Translations under genes and position numbers: made by a program
The notes under the pieces: model-generated
Seen by the model: only the letters and a program-made list of their open reading frames with translations
Told to the model about the DNA's origin: nothing
Database searches by the model: none
Source: Jimgerdemannia flammicorona
Lineage: Eukaryota > Mucoromycota > Endogonomycetes > Endogonales > Endogonaceae
NCBI GenBank assembly: GCA_003990745.1
Contig: RBNI01002785.1
Location: 1 to 17,533, forward strand
Direction of reading: 5' to 3'
Length of the DNA: 17,533 nucleotides
Shown here: piece after piece, positions 1 to 9,400 of the stretch
How the letters are laid out: each line of letters starts with the position of its first letter
Numbering within the stretch: the stretch's first letter is position 1

Positions 1-412
1 CTATGGTATTGTCAGTAAAGTCCCTTTGCTCGTGGCATGATGGGCGGAATTTCGAATTTTGAATTTCGGTGTAGTCACTGCATCATGTATCATGTGTAAT
101 GGTTGATAGCGGCTTGTGGTATCATCTGTATATCCTGTCAAACGAATAAGGATCACACAGAATTGGTCAGATGTTGAAGTACTGCACAACCTAGCATTGC
201 GTACCATTTTTTCGTATATCTTTTTGCGTTTGTGTCTCTGCATAGTTTTTCGACCGTCTAATCCCGGACGAACGAGGCGCTGTAGGCGCCGAAGGTCTGT
301 CCCAGACTTTGCGAGCATTGTGGAGGACCGTGAAGAGTTGTTTCTGCCGTCTCGAAGGCAATGGCGTGCTTTATTTGTAGTGTCTTAGGTCTTAGACATG
401 GTCTTATGCGAA
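1..412. other. Unassigned segment retaining CpG dinucleotides
   Basis: This is the only stretch outside the gypsy element with ordinary CpG content; CG dinucleotides recur from about position 30 to 412 and then vanish for roughly 4.6 kb. Both strands carry short ORFs: a - strand ORF of 105 codons (ATG at 318-316, stop at 3-1) and a + strand ORF of 90 codons (116-388). Neither shows a motif I recognise, and overlapping ORFs on both strands are expected by chance at this length. It could be the edge of a host gene with introns, host intergenic DNA, or a younger unrelated insertion. I cannot choose between these. Confidence 0.4.
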
Positions 413-752
413 ATTACATGTTCTAGTTCTACAGATATATGTGATTGAGACATGTAAGACAGTAGTCTCAATAAAAGGAACCCTTTGACTCCTGTCAAGT
501 CCCTTAGCCCAGGAAGCTTGGCACATGAGCAAGAGGTATGAGAAAGGAGAAGGGCAATGAAGACACTCAGGAAGAAAAACAAAAGAAAGAAAGGAAATCC
601 CCTGAAAAATCCAAACAAAAGAAAGGAGAAAGGATTGTTCAAGAATAGACAAGGGGAAGAAACCAACTCTTCATAGTTCTCTATAATGTTTGCAAAGTCT
701 GAGACAGACTTTGGTACTTATAGCACCTCATCTAAATATTACTTTATTCTGA
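413..752. other. Gene-free AT/purine-rich stretch
   Basis: No coding region is supported. About 530-662 is strongly purine-rich on the + strand (runs of A and G with few pyrimidines). That creates long but low-complexity open frames on the - strand, rich in Phe, Leu and Ser, which I treat as artefacts. CpG is absent, like the transposon-derived DNA that follows. Confidence 0.5.
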
Positions 753-2060
753 ACTTTTTGGAGTTGGTTGGAAATGAGCAGAGTACTAAACTAATATAAA
801 GATCTTGTACTTGAGAACTATATAGACAAGAGATCTTATCTGAGAGAAATTAAAAAAGACTAGTATATATCTTATAGAATAGTTCTTACTTTTAAGAATC
901 TTGTCAATAAGTATCTCACTCTTTAATATCTTGATAAAATTAAGCATATATATATAGTAGAGATAGTAAATAAGATTAATATTAATAACTGCTATATATT
1001 TTAAGAACTAGTTACATATATAGATAATATAATAAAACTATACACTAATAGAATTAATACATTGCAGATAATCAAACTGACTATTAGTTCTAAGTTCTAG
1101 ATCTTTATAAGAAAGCATCGAGTTACAATTACCTATTGTGGTAGAGTTCAGATATTACTTTCAGATTTTTATACTAATAAAAGTACTGTGCTTGTATCTT
1201 AAATTAATCAGGTTTAGAATTATTAATAAGTTAGATCTGAGGGTTCTATAATAAGAATACCACTTTATTCTTATATTTGGGGAAAGTAGAGCTGAGGTTA
1301 TAATATACCCAATATAGAAAGTATTTATACATATTTGAGACTATAACTAAATATAGTATACTGGGTATGTCTATATATATTTATATTATTTTAGATAACC
1401 ATAACTACTAGTTGGAATTTTCATAAGAATTTTTATTGAAATTTCCAGTAGCTTATAGATATGTAATGATTCATTACATCCTTCTCTTATTTATCTAAGC
1501 CTACTTATTAAACTCAGTACTAAACTCTAGGTACTCATCAAACTGAAGAACAGTATACTGGACTACTTAAAAATAATATCAATCTATTATTCATTACTCA
1601 AATTAACAATATTCTTAGGAGATATACTATAGAGGTAGTTGAGGACTTGGGGTTAGATATAGAAAAGAATATAGAGTCTTTTGGTAATAATATAGGTATA
1701 GTTGTCAATAAAAAGATAAATTTATTATTTAGCAGTACTGAGAGTAGCTTATTGACAGATAAGGTATCCTATCTTATAGTACTTCTTTAACTCTTATTAA
1801 TAGTAGAAAGTCTGGAAATATTGGATTCTTCTAAAATATTATTAGGCTTCATTTAGATCTAGATCTCCAGAGATTTATATGTTAATAGAGAGTAGTTTGG
1901 TAGAATTCTATTAGTGTTCAATAGTTATAAGAATAACAGTGATAATTTTATTCTTGGTTTATTCTCAGTATTATTGCTGAATACTCATATTTAGAGTAAG
2001 TTATCTATATGAGATTATTTCAGAATATTTATACTTTTCTTTATTAGAGATATTCAGAGA
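753..2060 (+). pseudogene. Decayed ORF of unknown function
   Basis: One + strand frame reads from 753 to about 1788 (some 345 codons) without needing any indel, and a weaker continuation runs to about 2060. Its stop codons are mainly TAA and TAG at places where Gln (CAA/CAG) would fit, as expected if a coding sequence had suffered C-to-T changes. The product would be rich in Ile, Leu, Asn and Lys. The best-preserved stretch is about 1533-1788, open for 85 codons. I do not recognise a family; it could be part of an unrecognised transposon or a silenced gene. The AT bias could also give a misleading frame, so the coding claim is moderate at best. Confidence 0.35.
1028..1277 (+). repeat. Direct repeat of about 250 bp, copy 1
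   Basis: This stretch is matched by 2065-2316 in the same orientation at roughly 80% identity by eye. Differences are mostly transitions and the spacing is nearly unchanged. Shared anchors include the starting ATAATAAAACTATA and the ending run around AATAAGAATAC. It lies inside the decayed ORF, whose frame is also recognisable in copy 2. The similarity stops abruptly on the right (TATTTGG here, TAAGATAG in copy 2). It lacks TG...CA ends, so an LTR identity is not supported. Confidence 0.65.
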
Positions 2061-2064
2061 TATA

Positions 2065-2316
2065 TATAATAAAACTATATACTAATAGAATTAATATATC
2101 ATAGATAATCAAACTAACTATCAGCTCTAAGTTCTGAGTTTTTGTAAAAAAATACTGAGTTCCAATTATCTGTTATAGCAAAGTTTAGATATTACTTTTA
2201 GGCTCTTGTACTGATAGAAGTACTATACTTATATCTTAAGTTAATCAGGCTCAAAATGATTAATATATCAGATCTGAGAGTTTTGTAATAAGAATACTAC
2301 TTTATTTTTATTAAGA
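2065..2316 (+). repeat. Direct repeat of about 250 bp, copy 2
   Basis: Second copy of the block at 1028-1277, about 1.04 kb downstream in the same orientation. The peptide encoded in copy 1 can still be followed here, but in a different frame relative to the preceding sequence, so this looks like a duplicated fragment and not a continuation of the ORF. It ends about 190 bp before the first copia gag codon. Confidence 0.6.
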
Positions 2317-2503
2317 TAGCAACTCAATATATCAATATATAATTGGTAATTTCATCAGTCTTATGTTATCTATCAGTAATATGTAAAATATGTATCTTAT
2401 ACAAACTCAATAAAAATGTCCCTCTTTTTAACAAAGATTATAAGCCCCACTAATATTAAGTAGCTATAGCAAAAATATCTCATAAATATATACTATACAA
2501 TAT
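2317..2503. other. AT-rich leader before the copia gag frame
   Basis: No gene is seen. This is where a copia 5' LTR end and primer binding site would be expected, but no TG...CA boundary and no initiator-tRNA-like site can be made out in the AT-rich sequence. Confidence 0.35.
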
Positions 2504-4901
2504 ATGCTAGAAATGTCAGATGACCAGTCTAGCAATATAAGCAATATGGATATACTAACTATGAGCATTCTGGTGATAGGAGCAGTCTACATTATGAGCA
2601 TAAATATAGTCAAGAGGTCTATCCCAATCTTTGATGGAAAAGATTATACTATCTGGATATTCTATATGACAAATCTCTTTAATGAATATGGCTTGGTAGA
2701 GTATATAAAGCCACAAGTACAGATCTAAGATTATGACTCTGCAAATGATTACCAAGTATTATGTAAGATTATATTTACATTGTTGAATTCACAAATAAAG
2801 CTTATAATACATCTAAATATGACCAATGAGGTATGAGAAGTTCTATGCAATCATCATGTACAAGCATCTTTATCAAATAGATTCTACCTGAAATCTCAGC
2901 TATTTAATCTTTAAATGAAGCTCAAGAAAAGTATTCATAAATATACCAGTCATGTCAATAATCTGGTAAATCAAGTGAATTCCCTCAGTATGTCTATGAA
3001 TTGCATTAATAATAAAGATAAGATTATAATACTCACAAGGAGACTTCTGGATATATATAATGTTATCATTATAGCCATATATAAGAGTGGCAGCCTTTTG
3101 GACTACTGCTATATAATAATGAGTCTTATGAATGAGAAAATGTACCAAGGTAATAGTATCAAAGAAAATAATGATAAAAGGACATTCTATAGATTTCATA
3201 GATGTAGCACTAAATAAGGTCAAAGGTATAGTCAACAAAGCCAACAAATCCAAACTCAAGCTCAACAATATAACAGCCAATTAACTAAATATGATGGTTA
3301 TTGCAAATACTGCAGTAAGTATGGACATAGAAAGCACTAATGTTATCACTGAGAGAATGACAAGGAAAGCAGTGAAAACAAGTATAGAAAAAGTCAGTAT
3401 TGGTAACATAAAAGTAGTAGAAACTATTGAGAGAAATGTGGTAATACAAATACTACTGAAACTGATAAAAGCAGTAATCTATTTTTTGTGCAAGCCACCA
3501 GTCTCTTCACATCTATGAAGCCTGATAAGAATGACACTTTTGGATTGAAAAATTCTGTCAAATCTATCACTAGCACCAGTTCTGCCAGTTCTGCCAGCAT
3601 GGAATTTAGTGTCAAATCCACTAACTTATCATTTACAAGTACTGGTTAGTGAAACACTTTTAGACTGATGAAAAGTGATAACATAAATACTGCCAGCAAT
3701 ATAGATAGAAAAACCACCAACCATATATCTACTGAATATGCAGCAAATGCAGCTGATGACAATAATGTCTGATTAATAGATTCTAGAGCCATATAATATA
3801 TAATACTATACAAAGAATAGTTCTCTACATATCAACTATTTGAATACCTTGTATTCATCAAGTTGAGAGATAATAATATCATCTATGCTCAAGGAAAGGG
3901 AAATGTCAGCATATATCTCTACAGAAATATTGTCAAGCCACAGCTACTCTTGTAGATATACTATATGCTCCAGAGATAAAAAAGAACCTCTTCTATATAG
4001 GCAAAATAATAACCCATGGCAACAAAGAGATACATATACATTCAAAAGATACAATAATATATAATTCACATAACAATAAGAGATTAATGATAGCCTCAAA
4101 ATATAGCAATCTTTATATATATAATAAATAGTATACTAAATAGTACAAAAGCCTCTACATACATAATAACTATACCTGATACATCCAATATATGGTATCA
4201 ATACTTAGGGCATATTGGCAAAATAAGCCTCAAATAAATAATAAGAAGTGGATCCATCAATAGATTGCCAGTGCATATATATGTATATGACAATTTCTTC
4301 TACAAGGATTGTACTACAAATAAAACATCCTAGTGACTATTCAAAGAATGATTAAAGTACATATCAGAGATCCTTGATCTTGTGCATATGGATATATGCA
4401 GCCAATATATACTCTGTTACACTTTGGCAAGAGATATTTTCTAATATTTATCAACAATTATATATATAAGGTATATGTATATTTCCTATCAGTGAAGAGT
4501 AAAGTCTTGGATAAATTCAAAGAATTCAAAGCAATTTCTGAAAATGAAACTGGATGTAGAATATGTACTATATAATCAGATAATAGATGTGAATACATCA
4601 ACTACACATTTAATCAGTTTCTGACAAAACATGACATAACCTATCAAATAATGGCTCTCTATATGCCTCAACAAAATAGTATGACTAAGTGATTTAACCA
4701 TACAGCTGTAGAAATAATATATATAATGATCAATGTCACTAGATTATCATATTCTTATTGGACCAAAGCTATAAATACTGCAGTATATATATATAATTAA
4801 TATATTTCTTAATTACTAAGTAAGGATTCTGACAATAATAGATGATGATCTTACTTCTGAAGAACTGTAGAGCAGATCTAAGTCAGATATATCACATCTA
4901 T
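2504..4901 (+). pseudogene. Ty1/copia retrotransposon remnant, gag-protease-integrase (left part)
   Basis: A decayed copia polyprotein on the + strand. Its frame runs from the ATG at 2504 through gag. The IPIFDGKDYTIW segment (about 2620-2660) is typical of copia Gag N-terminal regions, and a CX2CX4HX4C zinc knuckle lies near 3309-3350 (CKYCSKYGH). A protease active-site remnant, LIDSRA in place of the usual LIDSGA, is at about 3773. After at least two frameshifts (near 3930 and 4425) the integrase follows. It has a pre-integrase HH segment near 4193, a core Asp at 4391 (VHMDIC), a second Asp at about 4580 (SDNRCEY) and the PQQNSMT region near 4665-4690, where the catalytic Glu position reads Lys. 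Many in-frame stops of all three types are present and CpG is essentially absent. The gypsy element interrupts it at 4901/15287. Confidence 0.85.
4898..4901. repeat. Target-site duplication CTAT (left)
   Basis: CTAT directly precedes the left gypsy LTR and is repeated directly after the right LTR at 15287-15290. Removing the element and one CTAT restores a continuous copia frame reading ISHLCIFG across the junction, which fixes the insertion point to the base. Confidence 0.9.
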
Positions 4902-6006
4902 TGTAATGTGCCAGCTCAATGGAGGCAAATTACAAGGTTGGGAGTTGATGTAGTTTGGCTTGAGCCCCCAGTTACTTTGTCAAAAAGCAACAAAATGTTC
5001 TAAGATTTCCTGAGGTCTTTGGTGTTTAGTGATATAATAGTCAAAACTAGATATCTGTGAGCGATTCTAGCGATTTCCTTATTGGGATGGTTCTCTGGGT
5101 GTGGCAGCGATCTGTGTTTGGCAGAATTCATGTGTAGCATGACGGGTTCCTAATTCAGGTCAACTGGGAATGCCGCAATTTTGTGTAGCATGACGATCTT
5201 CAAAAGTATGCGTGACGGTCTGGCAATTTGGCAGTTCTCCTTATGCGATTTCTGCGCAATGATCCTTGTGTAGCATGGTGGGTTCCTTATGCGGGACATT
5301 CTAATAATTGGGCAGGTAACTCGATTTGGCTTGCTGGGAATTGTACTGGCATGGTTCCTTCTGTACTGGGCTCACTGGAAACAACGAATAACTTGGTGGT
5401 GGATAATTCAGATAACTCGGATAACTCGGATGTCGCGAATCGGGCTCTTCTGGGAATAATAACTCAGGTGGCGCAGATTATTCGGATGTCGTGGATTCTT
5501 CCTGAATCAGCGGCTTCAACTGGGAATACGAATAACTCGAAAATGGCAGATGATGCGGATTCTTCCTGAATCGGCAGACTTCTTGAAAATGGCAGCTTAA
5601 CTGGGAATTAACTCGGATTCTTGGCAAGTTACGTCAAAGACTGGCTTCGTTTGCACGGGGTTACATCATAGACTGGCTCCACTGTGAAGTTGCATTGGAA
5701 ACTGGCTTGTGCAAGAAAGGTGGGCTTCTGGGAATGCAGCAGAAGAGTGAAGGTCTTTCAGGCTTATCTGGTAAGTGAACCAAAACATAGCAGACTTCTC
5801 TTGAAAATGGACTCATTCTTTGTATCGGAAAGTGGACCGGAGTGGGAAAGGGGCAAAGCTCACAATCTCCTAGTAGTGGCTGTAGAGCAGGCATTTCTCC
5901 TAAGTGTTGCAATCCAATTCCTTTAGGATCAAGTGGCTTTTGGCAGATGTATCTCTTGAAGTATAGTAGGCAGACTTGTCTTTTGCTTTGTATTTCGGAA
6001 CTGAGG

Positions 6007-6012
6007 TTTATT
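6007..6012 (-). terminator. Likely polyadenylation signal AATAAA in the 3' LTR
   Basis: TTTATT on the + strand is AATAAA in element sense, about 165-170 bases downstream of the TATA-like box at 6186-6178. It lies in a roughly 39-bp block that is identical in all three LTR copies in the window. Its use as the R-region polyadenylation signal is inferred from position. Confidence 0.45.
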
Positions 6013-6100
6013 CACTCTTGTCTCTGGGGTAATTTATACAAGTTGGTTGCTATCTGGTTACTATGTGGCTAACTATAGATTTGCTATCTATGGCAAGTTG

Positions 6101-6157
6101 TGCAGGTCCAGTACAAGTGTGCAGGTCCAGCACAGGTGTGCAGGTCCTGCACAGATA
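6101..6157 (-). repeat. 19-bp tandem triplication in the 3' LTR
   Basis: Three units start at 6101, 6120 and 6139 (TGCAGGTCCAGYACARGTG-like). The same array is at 15087-15143 in the other LTR, and a diverged three-unit version sits near 16822-16880 in the old third LTR. In element sense it lies 20-80 bases downstream of the TATA-like box, so transcription may start in or beside it. Confidence 0.75.
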
Positions 6158-6177
6158 TACCTTATCTGGTAGTCTGG

Positions 6178-6186
6178 CTATTTATA
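6178..6186 (-). promoter_or_regulatory. TATA-like box in the 3' LTR
   Basis: On the - strand this reads TATAAATAG, a good TATA-box match, about 115 bases into the LTR from its U3 end. An identical copy is at 15172-15164 in the 5' LTR, where it would drive the element. Confidence 0.5.
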
Positions 6187-6300
6187 CAGTTTCCACAGTA
6201 ATGGTTGCTGGTTACTATACTGGATATTCATGTCATCTGGCTAATTGTTCGCATCATCTGGCTAAGGTATAATACAGGTGGTACATCCTGGTTCATCACA

Positions 6301-6312
6301 TCAGCCCCCACT
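6301..6312 (-). other. Polypurine tract (plus-strand primer)
   Basis: The - strand reads AGTGGGGGCTGA directly against the 3' LTR. A purine-rich run in this position is the usual plus-strand priming site of LTR retrotransposons. The same sequence borders the old LTR at 17013, which supports the boundary. Confidence 0.75.
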
Positions 6313-6340
6313 AAAGGATGGTCTGTCCCCAGACTATCTT

Positions 6341-6856
6341 TTAGTCATCATCCCAGTGTGGGTAAGCATCTTCTGCATCAATACCTGTTCCATCATCTTT
6401 GTCATCTGTACTATGGTCACTCCATTCCAAGGGTTCCTCTTCTTCTTCTGGGAATAAGATCTCAACAGTATTGACAATGCTCAGGTAGGTGGCTAGGTTC
6501 ATTCCTCGTGTATCATACCAGGAGAATTGTGCTTGCATCAGAGCTGCAGAGTTTCACTTGTAGAGGGTGTAGAGCCTGTCGGCAGCAGTAACATCTCTTC
6601 TTAATAACTCTGTAGTATTTCTGATATATGTTTGTTCTGGGACTGGGAGGTTCTGCAATTGTTCTCCAATTGCATAATGGGCCTGAAGTTGATGGACCTG
6701 TAGCAATCATCTGGCCAGGATAAGATTCTCTTGATGAATCTGGATCTTCTGGAGAGTGTTCCCATTGACTTCTCTGAATTGGAGTAGGGGAACTGGCAGT
6801 GATTGAAATGAGCTGAGGATAAGGGTCTGGAGGCAGTTGTCAATTCTCTGACTCAT
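6341..6856 (-). pseudogene. Extra ORF downstream of integrase, unknown function
   Basis: The frame starts with an ATG at 6856-6854 that overlaps the end of the integrase frame (stop at 6842-6840) by 17 bases, and ends at 6343-6341, about 171 codons. Two in-frame TGA codons (6709-6707 and 6556-6554) interrupt it, so only the last 65 codons (from ATG 6538) are intact. The product would be mostly helical with polar residues, then a very acidic tail (a run of five Glu, several Asp, ending HWDDD). There is no signal peptide or membrane segment, so it is not Env-like. I recognise no domain. Overlapping start and stop is typical of re-initiation after pol. The alternative is that it is the shifted C-terminus of integrase. 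Confidence 0.6.
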
Positions 6857-7940
6857 GATGTGGGGAAAGGTATATCTTGAGGTGGTTGATGTGTACTGGT
6901 ATTCTGAGGGTTCGTCTATCCATGCTTCTTAAATAGATGCTGGTTCCTCTGATGTTGTGTACAAGATAAGATCCTTCCCATTTCAGTTCTAGTTTGGCGG
7001 CAAAGTTTGTCTCAATCATGCTTCTCCAAACTAGGACTTGATCTCCAATCTTGATCTCCTGATCCTTCTGTTTTTGGTTATAGTACTTCTTTTGTCTTTC
7101 CTGGGCTTTGATAATCTGTCCTTGGGCTTGATTTCATAACTGTTCTGCCTTCTTGAGGAGGTCTTCAAGATTCTCATGGTCAGCAGTTCTGGTTCTCTTG
7201 GCAAACATCATTTCGAATGGCTTTTGTTTGGTAGATGTGGCAGGGGTGTTCCGAATTTCCCATAAGATCTCAGGTAAGCAGAGGTCCCAATTGGTAGGGT
7301 TGACTCGGGCAAGTCCTTTCTTGATGGTCTGGTTCATTCTCTCTGTCATGCCATTGGTCTGGGGGTGGTATGATGTGGTTCTTTTGAGGTAGATCTTGTG
7401 AATTCAGGCATAACTTATGATTATGTTGTTGATGAATTCTGTGCCTCGATCAGAGATGAGTTCTTCTGGGGGTCCATATCTGAGTGTGAGTCCATGGAGG
7501 AGGCCTACAATGGTTAAGGCATCTGCAATTTCCATTGGGAAAGCCTCAGGCTACTTGGTCAGATGTTCTACAAATACAAGGATGTATTTGCTTCTTCTTG
7601 GTATAACCGGTAGAGGTCTAATTACATCTACTCCCCATCTCTGAAAGATGTGAGTGGGTGGGGGAATCGGTTGCAAAGGAGCTTGATAGTTCTTCTTTCC
7701 TTGGTACTTCTGGCAAGTGTCACATTTCTGGATGATATCTTGGACTTGAGTTCTGAGGTGAGGCCAATGTTGATACAGTTTTCGAATCTTGTCTTCTGTG
7801 CTTGTCTGTCCTTGATGGGCTTTCTGATGTTCTTTTCGGATGAGATCTTCTTGTGCCTTGATGGTCGGAGGAGCTTCCTTTAGGGTGTAGTTTCTCAGGA
7901 CACCCTTCTTCTGGTTTATTGGGGCTGGTGGGAAAGTACA
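6840..7940 (-). pseudogene. Ty3/gypsy integrase
   Basis: Integrase of the element, which inserts the cDNA copy into host DNA. One frame (about 366 codons) runs from 7940 to the TGA at 6842-6840. In order it shows an HHCC zinc-binding region ending in CDTCQKYQ (about 7735-7695), a catalytic core with Asp in GVDVIRPLP (about 7630), Asp in SDRGTEF (about 7450) and Glu in HPQTNGMTERMNQ (about 7340), then a basic C-terminal part with the GDQVLVW and LKWEGSYLV segments (about 7050-6970). Three internal stops break it: TAG at 7553-7551 (in the position of LTKWPEAF), TGA at 7406-7404 and TGA at 7136-7134. The upstream RT-RNase H frame overlaps it by about 22 bases in a different frame, so either an indel or a second recoding event separates them. 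Confidence 0.9.
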
Positions 7941-9400
7941 TCAACATTGTTGTGAGCTTTCTCTGCTTTGTGGATGATGGTGATTTTGTAATCCTGAAGG
8001 ATAAGGATCCAGTGGGCTAGGATTCCGGCAGGTTCCTTGCGGTTGAATAACCATTTGAGGGCTGCATGGTCTGTAATCAGGGTGAACCTTTTTCCAATGA
8101 GGTAATGCTTGAATAGGGTGACCGCCCATATGACTGCAAGGCATTCCAGTTTGGTGCTACCATAGTTTATCTGCTGCTGATTGGTAGCTCTGCTTGCATA
8201 AGCTATCACATGGTGCTGTTGATCAGGTCCTTCCTGGGCTAGAACTGCTCCGAGGCCATCTTTAGAGGCATCTGTATACAAGATGAATGGCTTCTGTAGA
8301 TTGGGGCGCACAAGGATTGGTGCTGTAGTCATGCGGTTCTTAAGTTCTCTGAAGGCTTTTTCCTGTGATTCTGTCCATTTGAATGGCACTCCTTTCTTGA
8401 GAAGAATTCGGATTGGGGCAGCAATTTGGGCAAAATCTTTGATAAACCTTCTGTAGTAGGATACTAGCATCAAGAATGATAGTGTTTTCTTTGGAGTCTT
8501 GGGTACTGGCCAATTGTTAATCTTCTTGGTTTTCTTTGGGTCTGCATGAGTTCCTTCTTTTGAAACCATGAATCCAAGGAATTCGAGTTTCTGTTTCCCA
8601 AAGTAGCATTTCTTTGCATTTAGTCTCAAGTGGTTTTTGCGGGTGAGCTTGAAGAATTCCTCTAAGTGGTACAGGTGCTCTTCAAAATTTGCTGAATAGA
8701 TGTTGGAATCATCCATGTATACAATCAGACAGTGGTGAATTAAAGGGGAATAGACTGAATTCATCATCCTCTGGAAAGTAGGGGGTGTATTGCAGAGTCC
8801 AAAGGGCATTCGGAGGTACTCAAACAGTTTTCCTAGAGTAAGGAAGGCTGTCTTTTGAATGTCCTTAGGGTCCATGGGGATCTCGTGGAATCCTGCAAAG
8901 AGGTCCATACTGCTGAAGTATCTGACATCTTGTAACTGATCTAAAAGGTCATTGATCCTGGGCAAAGGATAGGCATCCTTTTCAGTAACTGAATTGAGTT
9001 TTCTGTAATCCACACAGAGTCTCCATCCTCCTTTCTTGGGTACAATAAGTATAGGACTGGCCCAGGGGCTGGTGGAGGGTCGGATGACTCCATTGTCTAA
9101 GAGTTCTTGGATGTGCTCCTTTTCGAACATTTTCAAGTGATGGGGTATTCTATAGGGTTTCTGCCGGATGGGTGTTGCACTTCCTGTATTTATGCTGTAG
9201 TGATATGATGGATTGTATGGCAGGTTGCCATAATCGGTGGTGAAGATATCTTGATATTTGTTGAGAAGTTCTACTAGTTGTTGCTGTTGTTGAGGTGTTA
9301 ATTCTTCTCCAATGTTTGTGGAAGGCTTCACTATCTCCTGGGTCGCAGAGGGGCCTTTCCTTTCTTCTGAGATCTTTTGCCATTTCCCAATAGGTTTAGT
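7916..9400 (-). CDS. pol: Reverse transcriptase-RNase H (Ty3/gypsy pol)
   Basis: Copies the element RNA into DNA and removes the RNA template. The frame is open from just after a TGA at 9403-9401 to the TAA at 7918-7916 and is intact. Counting from the Val codon at 9331, RT motifs are WASPILIVPKKGGWRLCVDYRKLN (given in pieces: WASPILIVPKK, then GGWRLCVDYRKLN, residues 90-113), the catalytic Asp in YFSSMDLF (143), the MPFGLCNTPPTFQRMM block (175-190) and YMDD (205-208). RNase H follows with Asp354 (LYTDAS), Glu396, Asp421 (ITDHAAL) and Asp464 (NNVDVLSH). There is no start codon of its own in a plausible place. Entry is most simply by -1 frameshifting from the dUTPase frame at 9388-9382, since the two frames overlap only at 9400-9334. 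It is the best-preserved ORF of the element. Confidence 0.92.
   Translation of the reverse strand, partial: TKPIGKWQKISEERKGPSATQEIVKPSTNIGEELTPQQQQQLVELLNKYQDIFTTDYGNLPYNPSYHYSINTGSATPIRQKPYRIPHHLKMFEKEHIQELLDNGVIRPSTSPWASPILIVPKKGGWRLCVDYRKLNSVTEKDAYPLPRINDLLDQLQDVRYFSSMDLFAGFHEIPMDPKDIQKTAFLTLGKLFEYLRMPFGLCNTPPTFQRMMNSVYSPLIHHCLIVYMDDSNIYSANFEEHLYHLEEFFKLTRKNHLRLNAKKCYFGKQKLEFLGFMVSKEGTHADPKKTKKINNWPVPKTPKKTLSFLMLVSYYRRFIKDFAQIAAPIRILLKKGVPFKWTESQEKAFRELKNRMTTAPILVRPNLQKPFILYTDASKDGLGAVLAQEGPDQQHHVIAYASRATNQQQINYGSTKLECLAVIWAVTLFKHYLIGKRFTLITDHAALKWLFNRKEPAGILAHWILILQDYKITIIHKAEKAHNNVDVLSHQPQ

Larger units (their letters stand above)
4902..6300 (-). repeat. 3' LTR of the gypsy element (left copy)
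   Basis: It starts TGTAATG at 4902 and ends ATCACA at 6300. It aligns without a gap to 13888-15286, with both copies 1,399 bp. About 97 transitions and 2 transversions separate the two by eye (about 7%), many at CpG sites that read TG or CA in one copy. In element sense (reading leftwards) it contains a TATA-like box, a 19-bp triplicate repeat and an AATAAA signal. Short ORFs in it are not supported as genes. Confidence 0.95.

Noticed and set aside
385..666. ORFs of 82-93 codons on the - strand, Phe/Leu-rich and membrane-like
   Set aside because: They are the complement of a purine-rich run; low-complexity composition produces such frames without coding.
1300..1375. Imperfect inverted repeat (ATACCCAATATA / TATACTGGGTAT) as transposon ends
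   Set aside because: Short, AT-rich and imperfect, with no target duplication or ORF between the arms.
5228..6474. Several ORFs of 65-113 codons within the LTRs
   Set aside because: Present in both LTRs only because these are copies. They lie in several overlapping frames and no protein family is recognisable.
6341..6538. Envelope-like gene after integrase
   Set aside because: No signal peptide, hydrophobic fusion segment or membrane anchor; the tail is acidic and soluble-looking.
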